This document shows positions 8,758-15,395 of a DNA stretch of 47,090 nt, one piece after another (the stretch's first letter is position 1; each line of letters opens with the position of its first letter). Source of the DNA: a virus; IMG/VR virus record IMGVR_UViG_3300043015_001450, positions 1-47,090 of that record. One strand, given 5' to 3'. The position numbers and the translations under genes were made by a program. Below the pieces are notes generated by a model. It was not told the origin of the DNA, searched no databases, and was given only the letters and a program-made list of their open reading frames with translations.

Positions 8758-8790
8758 TTAAAAGACCGGGGTCGGCATAAAAACCCCGAT
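8758..8790 (-). terminator. GC-rich hairpin between early and late regions (terminator or cos-like)
   Basis: On the minus strand ATCGGGGT and ACCCCGGT pair (8 bp with one wobble) around a 10-base loop, followed by CTTTTAAA. Its G+C content is very high for this genome. It would end early transcription coming from 9 kb. Because it lies upstream of the terminase pair, a cos/pac role cannot be excluded. Confidence 0.5.
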
Positions 8791-8898
8791 ATGTTCAAAA
8801 TCCCTAGTGAGGACCCACAACACTTTTCTTGAACCTCCTAACTTTTAAATTATCTAACTGAGTTACATACTGGCAATATTCTGGTGCGTATATAGCAT

Positions 8899-9450
8899 CT
8901 AAACATTTTTTGTATCCCAAAAATCATAACTATAAAAAAGAGTTGGCATGTTGCGTATATACACACTATTAGAGTATATACGTCCTGATGTGGTTGCATG
9001 TGCTGATACAGTTCTAGCTTTTAGATATTTACAATCAATATTGTGTGCATGGATATTTGTGCATTTAATTGTGTAAGCTGTAATATTGTGTGCTGTAATT
9101 TGTGAGTTAGATTCTATATTCATTAATCCAGCATCTATATTTCTACACCTTATAGCATGTTTAAAAAATGCTTTGCCTTTGTTCCAGTATGTTTTTTTGC
9201 TTGAATCAAGCCTTAGGTCTTTATCAATTAAAACTACTTCATCAAGAGCGTTATAGTTGTCATCAAGAAGTTTATCTAATTCTTTTTGTGAATGTATTAC
9301 TATTTCTTGTGAAGTATCACGCAATGCTTTTATAGGTACTACTACCTTGCCTTTTTTAAAAGCATCTGATTGTGTGGTGTTATCGGTTGCATCAATATGT
9401 ACAACTTCTTTGCAATCAACTAATTTGTATTTATCTTGTGTGTCTGTCAT
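8899..9450 (-). CDS. Beta-helix-like protein (183 aa), last early gene
   Basis: The second half shows a period of about 6-10 residues rich in isoleucine, asparagine and histidine (NITAYTIKCTNIHAHNIDC, KYLKARTVSAHA), typical of a right-handed parallel beta-helix (bactofilin/polymer-forming or pentapeptide-like). The first half is charged. No enzyme motif is seen. After the stop at 8899, the -1 frame stays open for 33 more codons to 8804 (CLDAIYAPEYCQYV...KSVVGPH). An A6 run (minus strand) sits right at the switch, so the real protein may be longer through frameshifting or a homopolymer error. Confidence 0.65.
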   Translation of the reverse strand: MTDTQDKYKLVDCKEVVHIDATDNTTQSDAFKKGKVVVPIKALRDTSQEIVIHSQKELDKLLDDNYNALDEVVLIDKDLRLDSSKKTYWNKGKAFFKHAIRCRNIDAGLMNIESNSQITAHNITAYTIKCTNIHAHNIDCKYLKARTVSAHATTSGRIYSNSVYIRNMPTLFYSYDFWDTKNV

Positions 9451-9578
9451 GTGTATACCTTGTTGCTGTATATTATTGTTGAATGTAAAACGTCCAGCTA
9501 GTCAACAACGCTAGTATTCCCCCGCTAAAGGTAGGACGCCATGTAATTATACCTTGTTTTTGTTGCTATATCTAGCTT

Positions 9579-9758
9579 TTAAGCGTTATAAATCCTAACC
9601 TTTGGAACTATTCTTTCAGGTGGCCTGGCATCTAAAGTAAAAACTTGTCCGTTGCTTTTAACTATACACCGCTTACCATTGATAACTTCTACAGTCTCCT
9701 TATCTTCTGTGCAGTCTATATCTGTATCGCATTGAAAAATTATATTATCTGTCATCAT
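9579..9758 (-). CDS. Small unknown protein (59 aa)
   Basis: A frame starting ATGATG with GGGAG six bases upstream, a good ribosome site. It encodes an acidic N-terminus with three cysteines (C10, C16, C31) around CDTDIDCTED and NGKRC, then a basic tail (ARPPERIVPKVRIYNA). The cysteines could bind a metal, but no family is recognised. It lies between two other small early genes. Confidence 0.6.
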   Translation of the reverse strand: MMTDNIIFQCDTDIDCTEDKETVEVINGKRCIVKSNGQVFTLDARPPERIVPKVRIYNA

Positions 9759-9826
9759 TAAATCTCCCAGTCTATTACTTCTCCATTTCTTTTTACAACA
9801 TATTCTTTGCTGTTGCTCTAGCTTAT

Positions 9827-10033
9827 TTACCTTAACAAATTAGCTAGACTAAACTTGGTATGCTTTTTACCAAACTTTTTAGCTATAACCTTAGCCCTGT
9901 TATTCATCTCATTTACAACTAAGCTAGCTTTTTTATGTAATTCAGCACAGCTAATTTCATTATTGTAGTATTGGCTTTTAAAAGTAAGTATTAGTTCTTT
10001 TAATTCCACCCCTTGCAATTTTGCTAAATCCAT
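9827..10033 (-). CDS. Small unknown helical protein (68 aa)
   Basis: Starts MDLAKLQGVELKELILTFK and ends with a basic segment (AKKFGKKHTKFSLANLLR), so it is mostly helical and positively charged at the C-terminus. It is the first gene after the promoter at 10082-10110. It lacks the GGAGATAA leader that follows the other ten promoters of this family. No function recognised. Confidence 0.6.
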   Translation of the reverse strand: MDLAKLQGVELKELILTFKSQYYNNEISCAELHKKASLVVNEMNNRAKVIAKKFGKKHTKFSLANLLR

Positions 10034-10081
10034 ATTGATACCTTTAATTAATAAACAATCTATCCCTGCTTGTTGCGTATT

Positions 10082-10110
10082 AATATATATAATTTAATTT
10101 TAATTGTCAA
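10082..10110 (-). promoter_or_regulatory. Early promoter, TTGACA-N17-TATATT
   Basis: -35 at 10105-10110 and -10 at 10082-10087 on the minus strand with a 17-base A/T spacer beginning ATTAAAA. It belongs to the eleven-copy dispersed promoter family and drives the 68-aa gene. The downstream leader differs from the other copies. Confidence 0.75.
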
Positions 10111-10131
10111 TGTTTTTATATTGATGTGATG

Positions 10132-10881
10132 TTAAAAATTTAATTGTATTGTAAACTCGTTAGCCGTCCTTTTTACGCTTTTTACGTAGTTAGGGTATAA
10201 TTCTATTAAGTCCTTAATAGCTTGGCGTTCTATATTAACAGTTCTGTAGCTTTTACAACCTCCATCAGTCGTCCAATGTTCATTCTCCCAGTGTAAATAT
10301 CTAACAGCTAAAATGCCGCCTTTTTCTACAATATGTCGCAAGCATATTTCATAGTCCTCTTTTACTATAAATTTTTCATTAAAATAATATTCACCATCAT
10401 TAATCATACCCATACAAGAGGCAGTCACGTATGAATGAAATAAAAAAGGCTTGTAAGGATGTGTTCCACGAGGTGCCGATTCTGTACGAACCCCCCATAT
10501 TTTGTATTGCATTTGCTCGCACAATTTAAAAAATAATAAAAATTGTTCTAACCAAAAATTCTCCTCTTTAATATCTATTTTTTGAGATTTACGTTCATGC
10601 AATTTTACGTAACCGCAAGTTTTTACATCATCATCAATAAATACTACATATTTTTCCTTTGTGTTTTTTAGTATCCAATTTCTAGTAGGCGTAATACCTT
10701 GTACATCATTTGGTACTGCTACTACATTTGTAATAAGTGATTGGTATTGGTGTATTTCACTTTTAGGCACATAAAATGTAGCACTGGGTAAAATTTTATT
10801 AGTTGTGGTTAAGCCAGCTCTACTCTTGCTCGGTACTGCTATTAGCATCTGTGAATCTTTTTTTAAAATCTTGCCATACAC
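10132..10881 (-). CDS. GT-A glycosyltransferase, TET-associated (TAGT/GREB1-like) type
   Basis: A 249-residue GT-A-fold enzyme. It opens with LIAVPSKSRAG (residues 13-23), followed by FYVPKSEIHQY. A TPTRNW segment and the metal-binding FIDDDV (D83-D85) come next, and a C-terminal FIVKEDYEICLRH and HWENEHWTTDGG. This order matches the TET-associated glycosyltransferase family, known in phages for decorating modified bases in DNA. No TET/JBP hydroxylase or base-modifying enzyme is visible here, so the acceptor is unknown; a protein or other substrate is possible. Met12 (start 10848) may be the true start because the family core begins there. It overlaps the truncated ParB-like gene in another frame. 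Confidence 0.7.
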   Translation of the reverse strand: MYGKILKKDSQMLIAVPSKSRAGLTTTNKILPSATFYVPKSEIHQYQSLITNVVAVPNDVQGITPTRNWILKNTKEKYVVFIDDDVKTCGYVKLHERKSQKIDIKEENFWLEQFLLFFKLCEQMQYKIWGVRTESAPRGTHPYKPFLFHSYVTASCMGMINDGEYYFNEKFIVKEDYEICLRHIVEKGGILAVRYLHWENEHWTTDGGCKSYRTVNIERQAIKDLIELYPNYVKSVKRTANEFTIQLNF

Positions 10882-11020
10882 AAAAAGGGCTTACAAAGCC
10901 GTTAGCAAGCAGTGATTTTTTTAATACTTCTTGTTGCTCTGGCATCTTGAAGTTATCAGGTTGCAAAGTTTTTATTTGCTTCCAATCTATCTTTTTTGAA
11001 TGTATAACTCTATCTTGCAT
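10820..11020 (-). CDS. Truncated ParB-like N-terminal domain (66 aa)
   Basis: The sequence IDWKQIKTLQPDNFK...VLKKSLLANGFVSPFCVWQ matches the beginning of phage ParB/Srx-like domains, as found at the N-terminus of phage methylases and in DNA-hypermodification operons. The expected continuation with the GH(H/T)R-type active strand is missing. Instead the frame ends after 17 unrelated residues and overlaps the glycosyltransferase start. It looks like a remnant left by a deletion, or a minimal protein still used for translational coupling. Confidence 0.55.
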   Translation of the reverse strand: MQDRVIHSKKIDWKQIKTLQPDNFKMPEQQEVLKKSLLANGFVSPFCVWQDFKKRFTDANSSTEQE

Positions 11021-11246
11021 CTTCTCCGTTGAGTTTTGATATTTGGTTATTTAAAGCAGATATAATTAATAATTTTTGATAATCAGCATGTAAAGCATCT
11101 TTGCCTTTATAGTAAAAGGTTTGCCTAATCCCATTTTGATAAATACATTTTAATCTGAACAATCCACCAGACTTATCTTGTTTTTGTATATCAATTATAA
11201 ATGATACATCAATGCTATGCTGCTCTATGTCGTTTAGTTGAATCAT
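11010..11246 (-). CDS. Unknown protein (78 aa)
   Basis: A beta-rich sequence (VSFIIDIQKQDKSGGLFRLKCIYQNGIRQTFYYKGK) with a helical C-terminus, overlapping the next gene by 11 bases in the operon that starts at 11450. No family recognised; operon neighbours suggest an early accessory role. Confidence 0.6.
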   Translation of the reverse strand: MIQLNDIEQHSIDVSFIIDIQKQDKSGGLFRLKCIYQNGIRQTFYYKGKDALHADYQKLLIISALNNQISKLNGEDAR

Positions 11247-11450
11247 TTATTTATCCCCTTTGTAAGACCTACGCTCACGGTAATATTTAATTTTAAAACC
11301 TGCTTGTCTTAATTCTTTAATAGCAGTTTTGCCAACATAACCATCAGCATCAAAATATACGCCCCTATCCAAAGCTGATAAAATATAACCTTTAACAATA
11401 TCAATTTGTGGTCTCCAAGAATTCGATATTCTTTTCGCATCTTTATTCAT
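11247..11450 (-). CDS. Small basic unknown protein (67 aa)
   Basis: First gene behind the consensus promoter at 11483-11511, with the shared leader AAATGGAGATATA before its ATG. It contains a compact helix-strand unit (GYVGKTAIKELRQAGFKIKYYRERR) that could be a small wing or DNA-binding element. No family is named with confidence. It ends one base before the next gene begins. Confidence 0.6.
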   Translation of the reverse strand: MNKDAKRISNSWRPQIDIVKGYILSALDRGVYFDADGYVGKTAIKELRQAGFKIKYYRERRSYKGDK

Positions 11451-11482
11451 TATATCTCCATTTACTTGTTGTTATACCATGA

Positions 11483-11511
11483 ATTATAATATCTACCGCT
11501 CTAATTGTCAA
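11483..11511 (-). promoter_or_regulatory. Early promoter, perfect TTGACA-N17-TATAAT
   Basis: -35 at 11506-11511 and -10 at 11483-11488 match the sigma70 consensus exactly with a 17-base spacer. Drives the operon 11450 to 10132 (unknowns, ParB-like remnant, glycosyltransferase). Leader copy GGAGATAT precedes the first ATG. Confidence 0.85.
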
Positions 11512-11545
11512 TATTAAAGTAGTAGATAAAAGGTTATTTATTTAA

Positions 11546-11743
11546 TTATTTTGCTAACTTTAACCCGTCAATTTTATTGAATGGCTGCTCTACCCACCAT
11601 GTTGAAACTATATATTGTGGCTCTTTGCAGTTGTTACAGTAACAATCAAGCTCATCTGTTTCATCCTCTCTTAGCTTCCTAATATCCGCAGATAAGCATT
11701 CATCACACACTAAACCCTCGCTAAATTTTTCTTCGCATTTCAT
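11546..11743 (-). CDS. Zinc-ribbon-like small protein (65 aa)
   Basis: Contains CDEC (13-16) and CNNC (36-39) about 20 residues apart, a four-cysteine zinc-ribbon layout, plus Cys3. The C-terminus has aromatic residues (VSTWWVEQPF). Small zinc ribbons in phages often touch nucleic acid or host RNA polymerase, but nothing specific is identifiable. It lies downstream of the 83-aa gene in the same unit. Confidence 0.6.
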   Translation of the reverse strand: MKCEEKFSEGLVCDECLSADIRKLREDETDELDCYCNNCKEPQYIVSTWWVEQPFNKIDGLKLAK

Positions 11744-11757
11744 TGTTATTTCTCCCT

Positions 11758-12009
11758 TTATAATTTATTTAAAAAATAATGTATTACGGCATTTATGGAT
11801 GTGTAATAGCTAGGACTTTCACCATTGCTATGAGAGTATTGAAAGCCACTTACAGTGCCATCTAAATTTGTGTAAAAGCTTAAAGCTGAACCGTCTTTAA
11901 ATTTACAATAGTACAAGTCATGGCTGGGATTACTATTATAAGTAGTATTTTTAGTAAACTTAAAGCCATGTTTAGCTAATTTGTTTAAAGTAAATTTTAA
12001 TTTTGCCAT
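11758..12009 (-). CDS. HicA/dsRBD-like or unknown small protein (83 aa)
   Basis: The frame opens at 12021 with ATGGAGATAAAA, but that ATG is part of the shared leader. ATG 12009 (MAKLKFTLNK) is the better start, with GGAG correctly placed. The protein has a KHGFKFTKNTTY helix-strand start and a strand-rich middle (YYCKFKDGSALSFYTNLDGTVSGFQYSHS). No family is named with confidence. Confidence 0.6.
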   Translation of the reverse strand: MAKLKFTLNKLAKHGFKFTKNTTYNSNPSHDLYYCKFKDGSALSFYTNLDGTVSGFQYSHSNGESPSYYTSINAVIHYFLNKL

Positions 12010-12052
12010 TTTTATCTCCATTTGTTTTAAAGTATCTCCTCTTGATGCGGAT

Positions 12053-12081
12053 AATATATATAATCTGGCTTAGATTGTCAA
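12053..12081 (-). promoter_or_regulatory. Early promoter, TTGACA-N17-TATATT
   Basis: -35 at 12076-12081, -10 at 12053-12058, 17-base spacer. Followed by the AAATGGAGATAA leader of the 83-aa gene. Member of the dispersed family. Confidence 0.82.
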
Positions 12082-12233
12082 CATTTTATTTTAATTATTT
12101 AAATATTTTTTAGAGTTCCCAGAGATGTTTGGCTTTCTTAAGTCTTGCAGTTCAATCCTTTACCTTTTTATTTGCGTAAGTTAGACAGTATGAATGCTCT
12201 CTAGCTTCCTTTATATTGCTATCTAAAGACTTA

Positions 12234-12392
12234 TTATTGCTCGTTTGCTAGTGCAGTATTTAAATTTTCTAGTAACTTATCAAAGTTTTTAACCTCGTCA
12301 TCATCTGCACCATATTTAGCAATCCAATGTTCTCTGTTTTTTAAAGTCTCTGCAATTTCTTTAGCTAAAAATTCTTTTTGTGTGTTTTTCAT
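12234..12392 (-). CDS. Small acidic helical protein (52 aa)
   Basis: MKNTQKEFLAKEIAETLKNREHWIAKYG..., entirely helical and acidic, with the shared leader AAATGGAGATAATT seven bases before the ATG and its own promoter. The promoter and leader make the call strong despite the size. Just downstream, a different frame (12152-12240) stays open with a coding-like sequence (KEAREHSYCLTYANKKVKD) but no start codon. It may be a remnant. Confidence 0.7.
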   Translation of the reverse strand: MKNTQKEFLAKEIAETLKNREHWIAKYGADDDEVKNFDKLLENLNTALANEQ

Positions 12393-12441
12393 AATTATCT
12401 CCATTTGTTAGTTAAGTGGGCTATTCCCTTTCAATACTTAT

Positions 12442-12470
12442 AATATATATAATTGAGATTTAATTGTCAA
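12442..12470 (-). promoter_or_regulatory. Early promoter, TTGACA-N17-TATATT
   Basis: -35 at 12465-12470 and -10 at 12442-12447 on the minus strand. Drives the 52-aa gene, with leader AAATGGAGATAAT. Confidence 0.82.
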
Positions 12471-12504
12471 CACTTTTATAGAGTTATTTTAACTTTTTTT
12501 GATT

Positions 12505-13098
12505 TTAAAGATTTACACCAAAACTAACTGTATTAGCACTGTAACTATGCACTGCATTATCTGCATTAAACTTGAGCAATTTATACTTTATAAAGATTGT
12601 TTCTGTTACCTCGTATTTAGCTTTTAACGTGTAGATATTAGAGTTATCAGTGTATATGTATGCTGCTTTTATACCTATATTTCCTAGTTTATAACCGCAA
12701 GCAGGGCGTATTAATAGACTACTCCCTGTAACATCCTTTCTATAGCCTGTAGATACACTACAAGCCTCTATAAATTGATAGCCTAGGCTAACTGTCTGTT
12801 CTGCTTTATTTACACTCTTAGAATGCTCTGCAAGCCTTGCATATCCTAGCCACTTATTATAGCTATAATTAGCTTCTACTGCTTCGTAAAAGTATTTAGA
12901 AGACTTTATGTACTCATAATCCAATATACCATGATTTGCAGCAAGGTTATATGATTGCGCGCCATTAAACTCTTTATAGTTACCAGATATACTTAACGCT
13001 TTTGAATGTGATGCAGTTAATAAAAGCAATAGAAGCAATGTTATTACAAATATTGCACAGATTGCACAGATTGCACGTAATAATAAATATTTAAACAT
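12505..13098 (-). CDS. Exported beta-barrel-like outer-membrane protein (197 aa)
   Basis: Residues 1-34 form a signal sequence: a basic start, a long hydrophobic core (CAIFVITLLLLLLLTA) and a plausible cleavage near HSKA. The mature part alternates hydrophobic and polar residues in about ten strands (NYKEFNGAQSYNLAA, YSYNKWLGYARLAEH, SLGYQFIEACSVSTGYRKD, IGIKAAYIYTDN, FIKYKLLKFNAD) and ends SANTVSFGVNL, a typical C-terminal barrel strand. Such proteins are rare in virion genomes and may change the host surface, for example to block superinfection (inference). Starts directly after the stop of the 71-aa membrane protein. Confidence 0.7.
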   Translation of the reverse strand: MFKYLLLRAICAICAIFVITLLLLLLLTASHSKALSISGNYKEFNGAQSYNLAANHGILDYEYIKSSKYFYEAVEANYSYNKWLGYARLAEHSKSVNKAEQTVSLGYQFIEACSVSTGYRKDVTGSSLLIRPACGYKLGNIGIKAAYIYTDNSNIYTLKAKYEVTETIFIKYKLLKFNADNAVHSYSANTVSFGVNL

Positions 13099-13314
13099 TT
13101 AAATAAATAAACAAATAAAGTTATACAACACCAGAGTCACAATGCTTGTTAGTAGCACAAATACACTTGCTAGAAGAAAAATCTTATTAAATTTAGTATT
13201 AAAACCATATTCTGCTCTCTGCGCGCTACAATCATGCAACGCTCCCAAAGTCGCTACAAAACCCAAAAAAAGCATTAGCAATAAAAACTCATTGATTCCA
13301 GCCATCATACACAT
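13099..13314 (-). CDS. Small two-helix membrane protein (71 aa)
   Basis: Two hydrophobic segments (INEFLLLMLFLGFVATLGAL and IFLLASVFVLLTSIVTLVLY) separated by a polar loop with one cysteine. The start overlaps the upstream stop as TAATG, and the stop abuts the exported barrel gene, so the three are translationally coupled. A holin-like or superinfection-exclusion role is possible, not shown. Confidence 0.65.
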   Translation of the reverse strand: MCMMAGINEFLLLMLFLGFVATLGALHDCSAQRAEYGFNTKFNKIFLLASVFVLLTSIVTLVLYNFICLFI

Positions 13315-13544
13315 TATTTACACCTCTTTTTAATTTTTCTATAAATAAAAAGAACAAAATTATACATTGCGTTTGCAAGTATGCACCCGAGTGCATAACC
13401 TCCTAAACAAACAATTAAATGCTTAAGATAAAAGCTTGGTGCTGCATCTGTAGTAAAAATTAAAACAAGAGTTGATAAAATAACGCCTAATATTATACCC
13501 CCATTGGGAAGCACATCAAAACCCCATTTTTCCAAGAATTTCAT
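13314..13544 (-). CDS. Small two-helix membrane protein (76 aa)
   Basis: Contains two hydrophobic segments (GGIILGVILSTLVLIF and HLIVCLGGYALGCILANAMY) and a strongly basic C-terminus (YRKIKKRCK), suggesting an inner-membrane protein with a cytoplasmic tail. First of a three-gene membrane set (13544-12505). It resembles pinholin-like or exclusion proteins only in general layout. Confidence 0.65.
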   Translation of the reverse strand: MKFLEKWGFDVLPNGGIILGVILSTLVLIFTTDAAPSFYLKHLIVCLGGYALGCILANAMYNFVLFIYRKIKKRCK

Positions 13545-13546
13545 AT

Positions 13547-13732
13547 TTAAAAAGGTTTTAAATTCAATCTCCGCATAATCTCTTGAATTACTAGCATCTT
13601 TTTAGTTGAGTTCTCTCTGTCAATTAAAGATATGCCATCCATAACGCCGTGTAGCTACTCTTTTAAAACAGCTATAAATTCATCAGCATTGACTGCTGTT
13701 TGTATATTAATCTGTAACTCGTTATCAATCAT
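13547..13732 (-). pseudogene. 61-codon frame interrupted by an in-frame TAG
   Basis: A single frame runs from ATG 13732 (MIDNELQINI...) to TAA 13547, interrupted only at codon 26 by TAG (13655-13657). The second part has its own ATG (MDGISLIDRENSTKK...). GAGG lies before the first ATG. Either a nonsense-broken small gene, or two tiny peptides. TAG is used as a true stop elsewhere in this genome (large terminase), so recoding is unlikely. Confidence 0.5.
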
Positions 13733-13751
13733 AATTACCTCTATTTATAAA

Positions 13752-13976
13752 TTAAAAGTCATTATATGTTTTAGTTCCAGCACTAATATCTGCCAACTGC
13801 TCTGGTGTGAAGCACCAAAACAACTCGTAAAATTCACTTTCAGTCACATTAGGGTTTCTATAACGTACACGTGCTATATAATCTTCACACAATTTTACCA
13901 AAGCTGATAATTTGTAATTTTTGTCTGATTTAAATTCAGTAAATTGTGCCACTGCTTCTAAAATTGCTTTATTCAT
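13752..13976 (-). CDS. Unknown small protein (74 aa)
   Basis: MNKAILEAVAQFTEFKSDKNYK... is helical, with ARVRYRNPNVTESEFYELFWCFTPEQLADISAG in the middle. It has its own family promoter (14021-14049) and the leader AAAATGGAGATAAA directly before the ATG. No domain recognised. It heads an operon leading to the membrane/barrel set. Confidence 0.65.
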   Translation of the reverse strand: MNKAILEAVAQFTEFKSDKNYKLSALVKLCEDYIARVRYRNPNVTESEFYELFWCFTPEQLADISAGTKTYNDF

Positions 13977-14020
13977 TTTATCTCCATTTTTATTAATAAG
14001 TATCTCATCTTGATGTAGAT

Positions 14021-14049
14021 AATATATATAATTGCGTTTAGATTGTCAA
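14021..14049 (-). promoter_or_regulatory. Early promoter, TTGACA-N17-TATATT
   Basis: -35 at 14044-14049, -10 at 14021-14026. Drives the 74-aa gene and probably the membrane-protein set after it. Leader AAAATGGAGATAA. Confidence 0.82.
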
Positions 14050-14086
14050 CACTTTATTAGTGTTATTTTTAGATATTTTTATGTTA

Positions 14087-14815
14087 TTATGAAAGCCAAA
14101 ATCTAAAAAAATTAGCAATACCCCCTTTATTGTTTAAACCTATACAATTATTCCAACTGGCACCGTAATTCTCAGCATAACTTAAATCAGTGTCGGTAAA
14201 ATTACAGTCTATAAATTCTGCCATTTGCATGTTTGCGTTTGATAAATTTGCTTTTGAAAAATTACATCTAATAAATTTTGAACGCTCATGCGAATTAAGA
14301 GCAAAGTTGCCATGTTGGGCATCAGAATTAAAAAATTTAGCACGACTTAAATCAGCGTTGGTAAAATTACAGCCAACAACCACTGTCCTGCTAAAATTAG
14401 CATGTGATAAATTAACATTTGTAAAATTGCAATTACTAACGCCAGCGGCATTATATAATTTTATGTTAGAAATCTGGGCATTTTGGAAATTGCAATCATT
14501 AAAATATGTGTTCTCAAAAGTATTATCATATAAATTTGCACTGGTAAAGCTGCAATTATCAAAGTTTGCATAATCAAAATCTGTAGCATTGATTTTAGCA
14601 TTATTAAAATTGCATTCAGAAAATTTACTGCTTTGAGGTTTAACTCTTAATTCATCTGTATAGATTAACCTCATATTATTAATAACAGCATTGCTAAAAT
14701 TAACATTTTTAAAATCTGATTTTTTAAAATCAGCATAATTCAAAGTAGTATTGCTGAAATCATGTTCTAAAAAATATTGGTCAGAAAACTCACCTTTTCT
14801 TGAAAATCCATCCAT
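14087..14815 (-). CDS. Pentapeptide-repeat protein (242 aa)
   Basis: Almost the whole chain is A(D/N)(L/F)xx repeats (CNFNNAKINATDFDYANFDNC, NFTNVNLSHANFSRT, NFTNADLSRAKF), forming a right-handed quadrilateral beta-helix. Known relatives such as MfpA/Qnr mimic DNA; others have no known function. The frame also opens at 14830 (MEIKA), but that ATG belongs to the shared leader. ATG 14815 (MDGFSRKGEF) is placed correctly behind GGAG. It has its own promoter. The C-terminus (ANFFRFWLS) is hydrophobic. Confidence 0.85.
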   Translation of the reverse strand: MDGFSRKGEFSDQYFLEHDFSNTTLNYADFKKSDFKNVNFSNAVINNMRLIYTDELRVKPQSSKFSECNFNNAKINATDFDYANFDNCSFTSANLYDNTFENTYFNDCNFQNAQISNIKLYNAAGVSNCNFTNVNLSHANFSRTVVVGCNFTNADLSRAKFFNSDAQHGNFALNSHERSKFIRCNFSKANLSNANMQMAEFIDCNFTDTDLSYAENYGASWNNCIGLNNKGGIANFFRFWLS

Positions 14816-14866
14816 CGCCTTTATCTCCATTTTTATAAATAAGGGTCATTCCCTCTTAATGCAGAT

Positions 14867-14895
14867 AATATATAGAATTGAGTTTTAATTGTCAA
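14867..14895 (-). promoter_or_regulatory. Early promoter, TTGACA-N17-TATATT
   Basis: -35 at 14890-14895, -10 at 14867-14872, 17-base spacer. Drives the 242-aa pentapeptide gene with leader AAAATGGAGATAA. Confidence 0.82.
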
Positions 14896-14924
14896 CAACT
14901 ATTTATTGTCATTTAACTATTTTT

Positions 14925-15395
14925 TCAGGAAGACCTTTTATTCCAAGTAACCAAATTTTTAAAAACTTCTACCATGATTGGGTAATTATCACGCTTGAAT
15001 TTTTTGTTAATATGTGATTTAAATTGTTGCACACAATTACTTAAATCTTGGCTATTCCATCCGAATCTATGCATAAGTGCCTTTCTAGCCTCTTTAACTG
15101 GCAACTCGTGCAAGTCATTGCACAAATAATATAATACAATCGCATAATCACGCTGCATGTTGTGAGCTATTTTATTTAAATCTACACCGCCTAAGCTACG
15201 TGCATGTAGCTTAAACTCATCTATACCTACATTTTGCAAGTATTCAAACAGCATATGCTCTGCTACTTCTTTGCTTGATATTACTTTGCTAAAGATGCTT
15301 GTTTTGCTCTGATATTCCTTGTCTTGCAAGTAGTAGAATGCACCGTCCAGCAGTGCATTCTTTATATTTCTCTCAGTATTTTCCTTGCCAGCCAT
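14925..15395 (-). CDS. Unknown protein next to Gp157 (156 aa)
   Basis: An all-helical, slightly basic protein (AEHMLFEYLQNVGIDEFKLHARSLGG, KEARKALMHRFGWNSQDLSNCVQQFKSHINKKF). Its start overlaps the Gp157 stop, so the two are co-translated. Position among SSB, annealing protein and Gp157 suggests a recombination/replication accessory. No family recognised. Confidence 0.65.
   Translation of the reverse strand: MAGKENTERNIKNALLDGAFYYLQDKEYQSKTSIFSKVISSKEVAEHMLFEYLQNVGIDEFKLHARSLGGVDLNKIAHNMQRDYAIVLYYLCNDLHELPVKEARKALMHRFGWNSQDLSNCVQQFKSHINKKFKRDNYPIMVEVFKNLVTWNKRSS

Noticed and set aside
9451-9578. Structured RNA between the 183-aa and 59-aa genes
   Set aside because: Only a 5-bp CGTCC/GGACG pairing and a repeated AGCAACAA...GGTATA string; too weak to call.
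12100-12170. tRNA remnant around gcagttcaatcc
   Set aside because: A T-loop-like string exists, but no acceptor stem or anticodon arm can be drawn.
12152-12240. Coding remnant KEAREHSYCLTYANKKVKD after the 52-aa gene
   Set aside because: No start codon or slippery run connects it to a gene; noted only as a possible relic.
13655-13657. Genome-wide TAG recoding
   Set aside because: Large terminase ends in TAG, as does the frame-0 tail chaperone, so TAG works as a stop.
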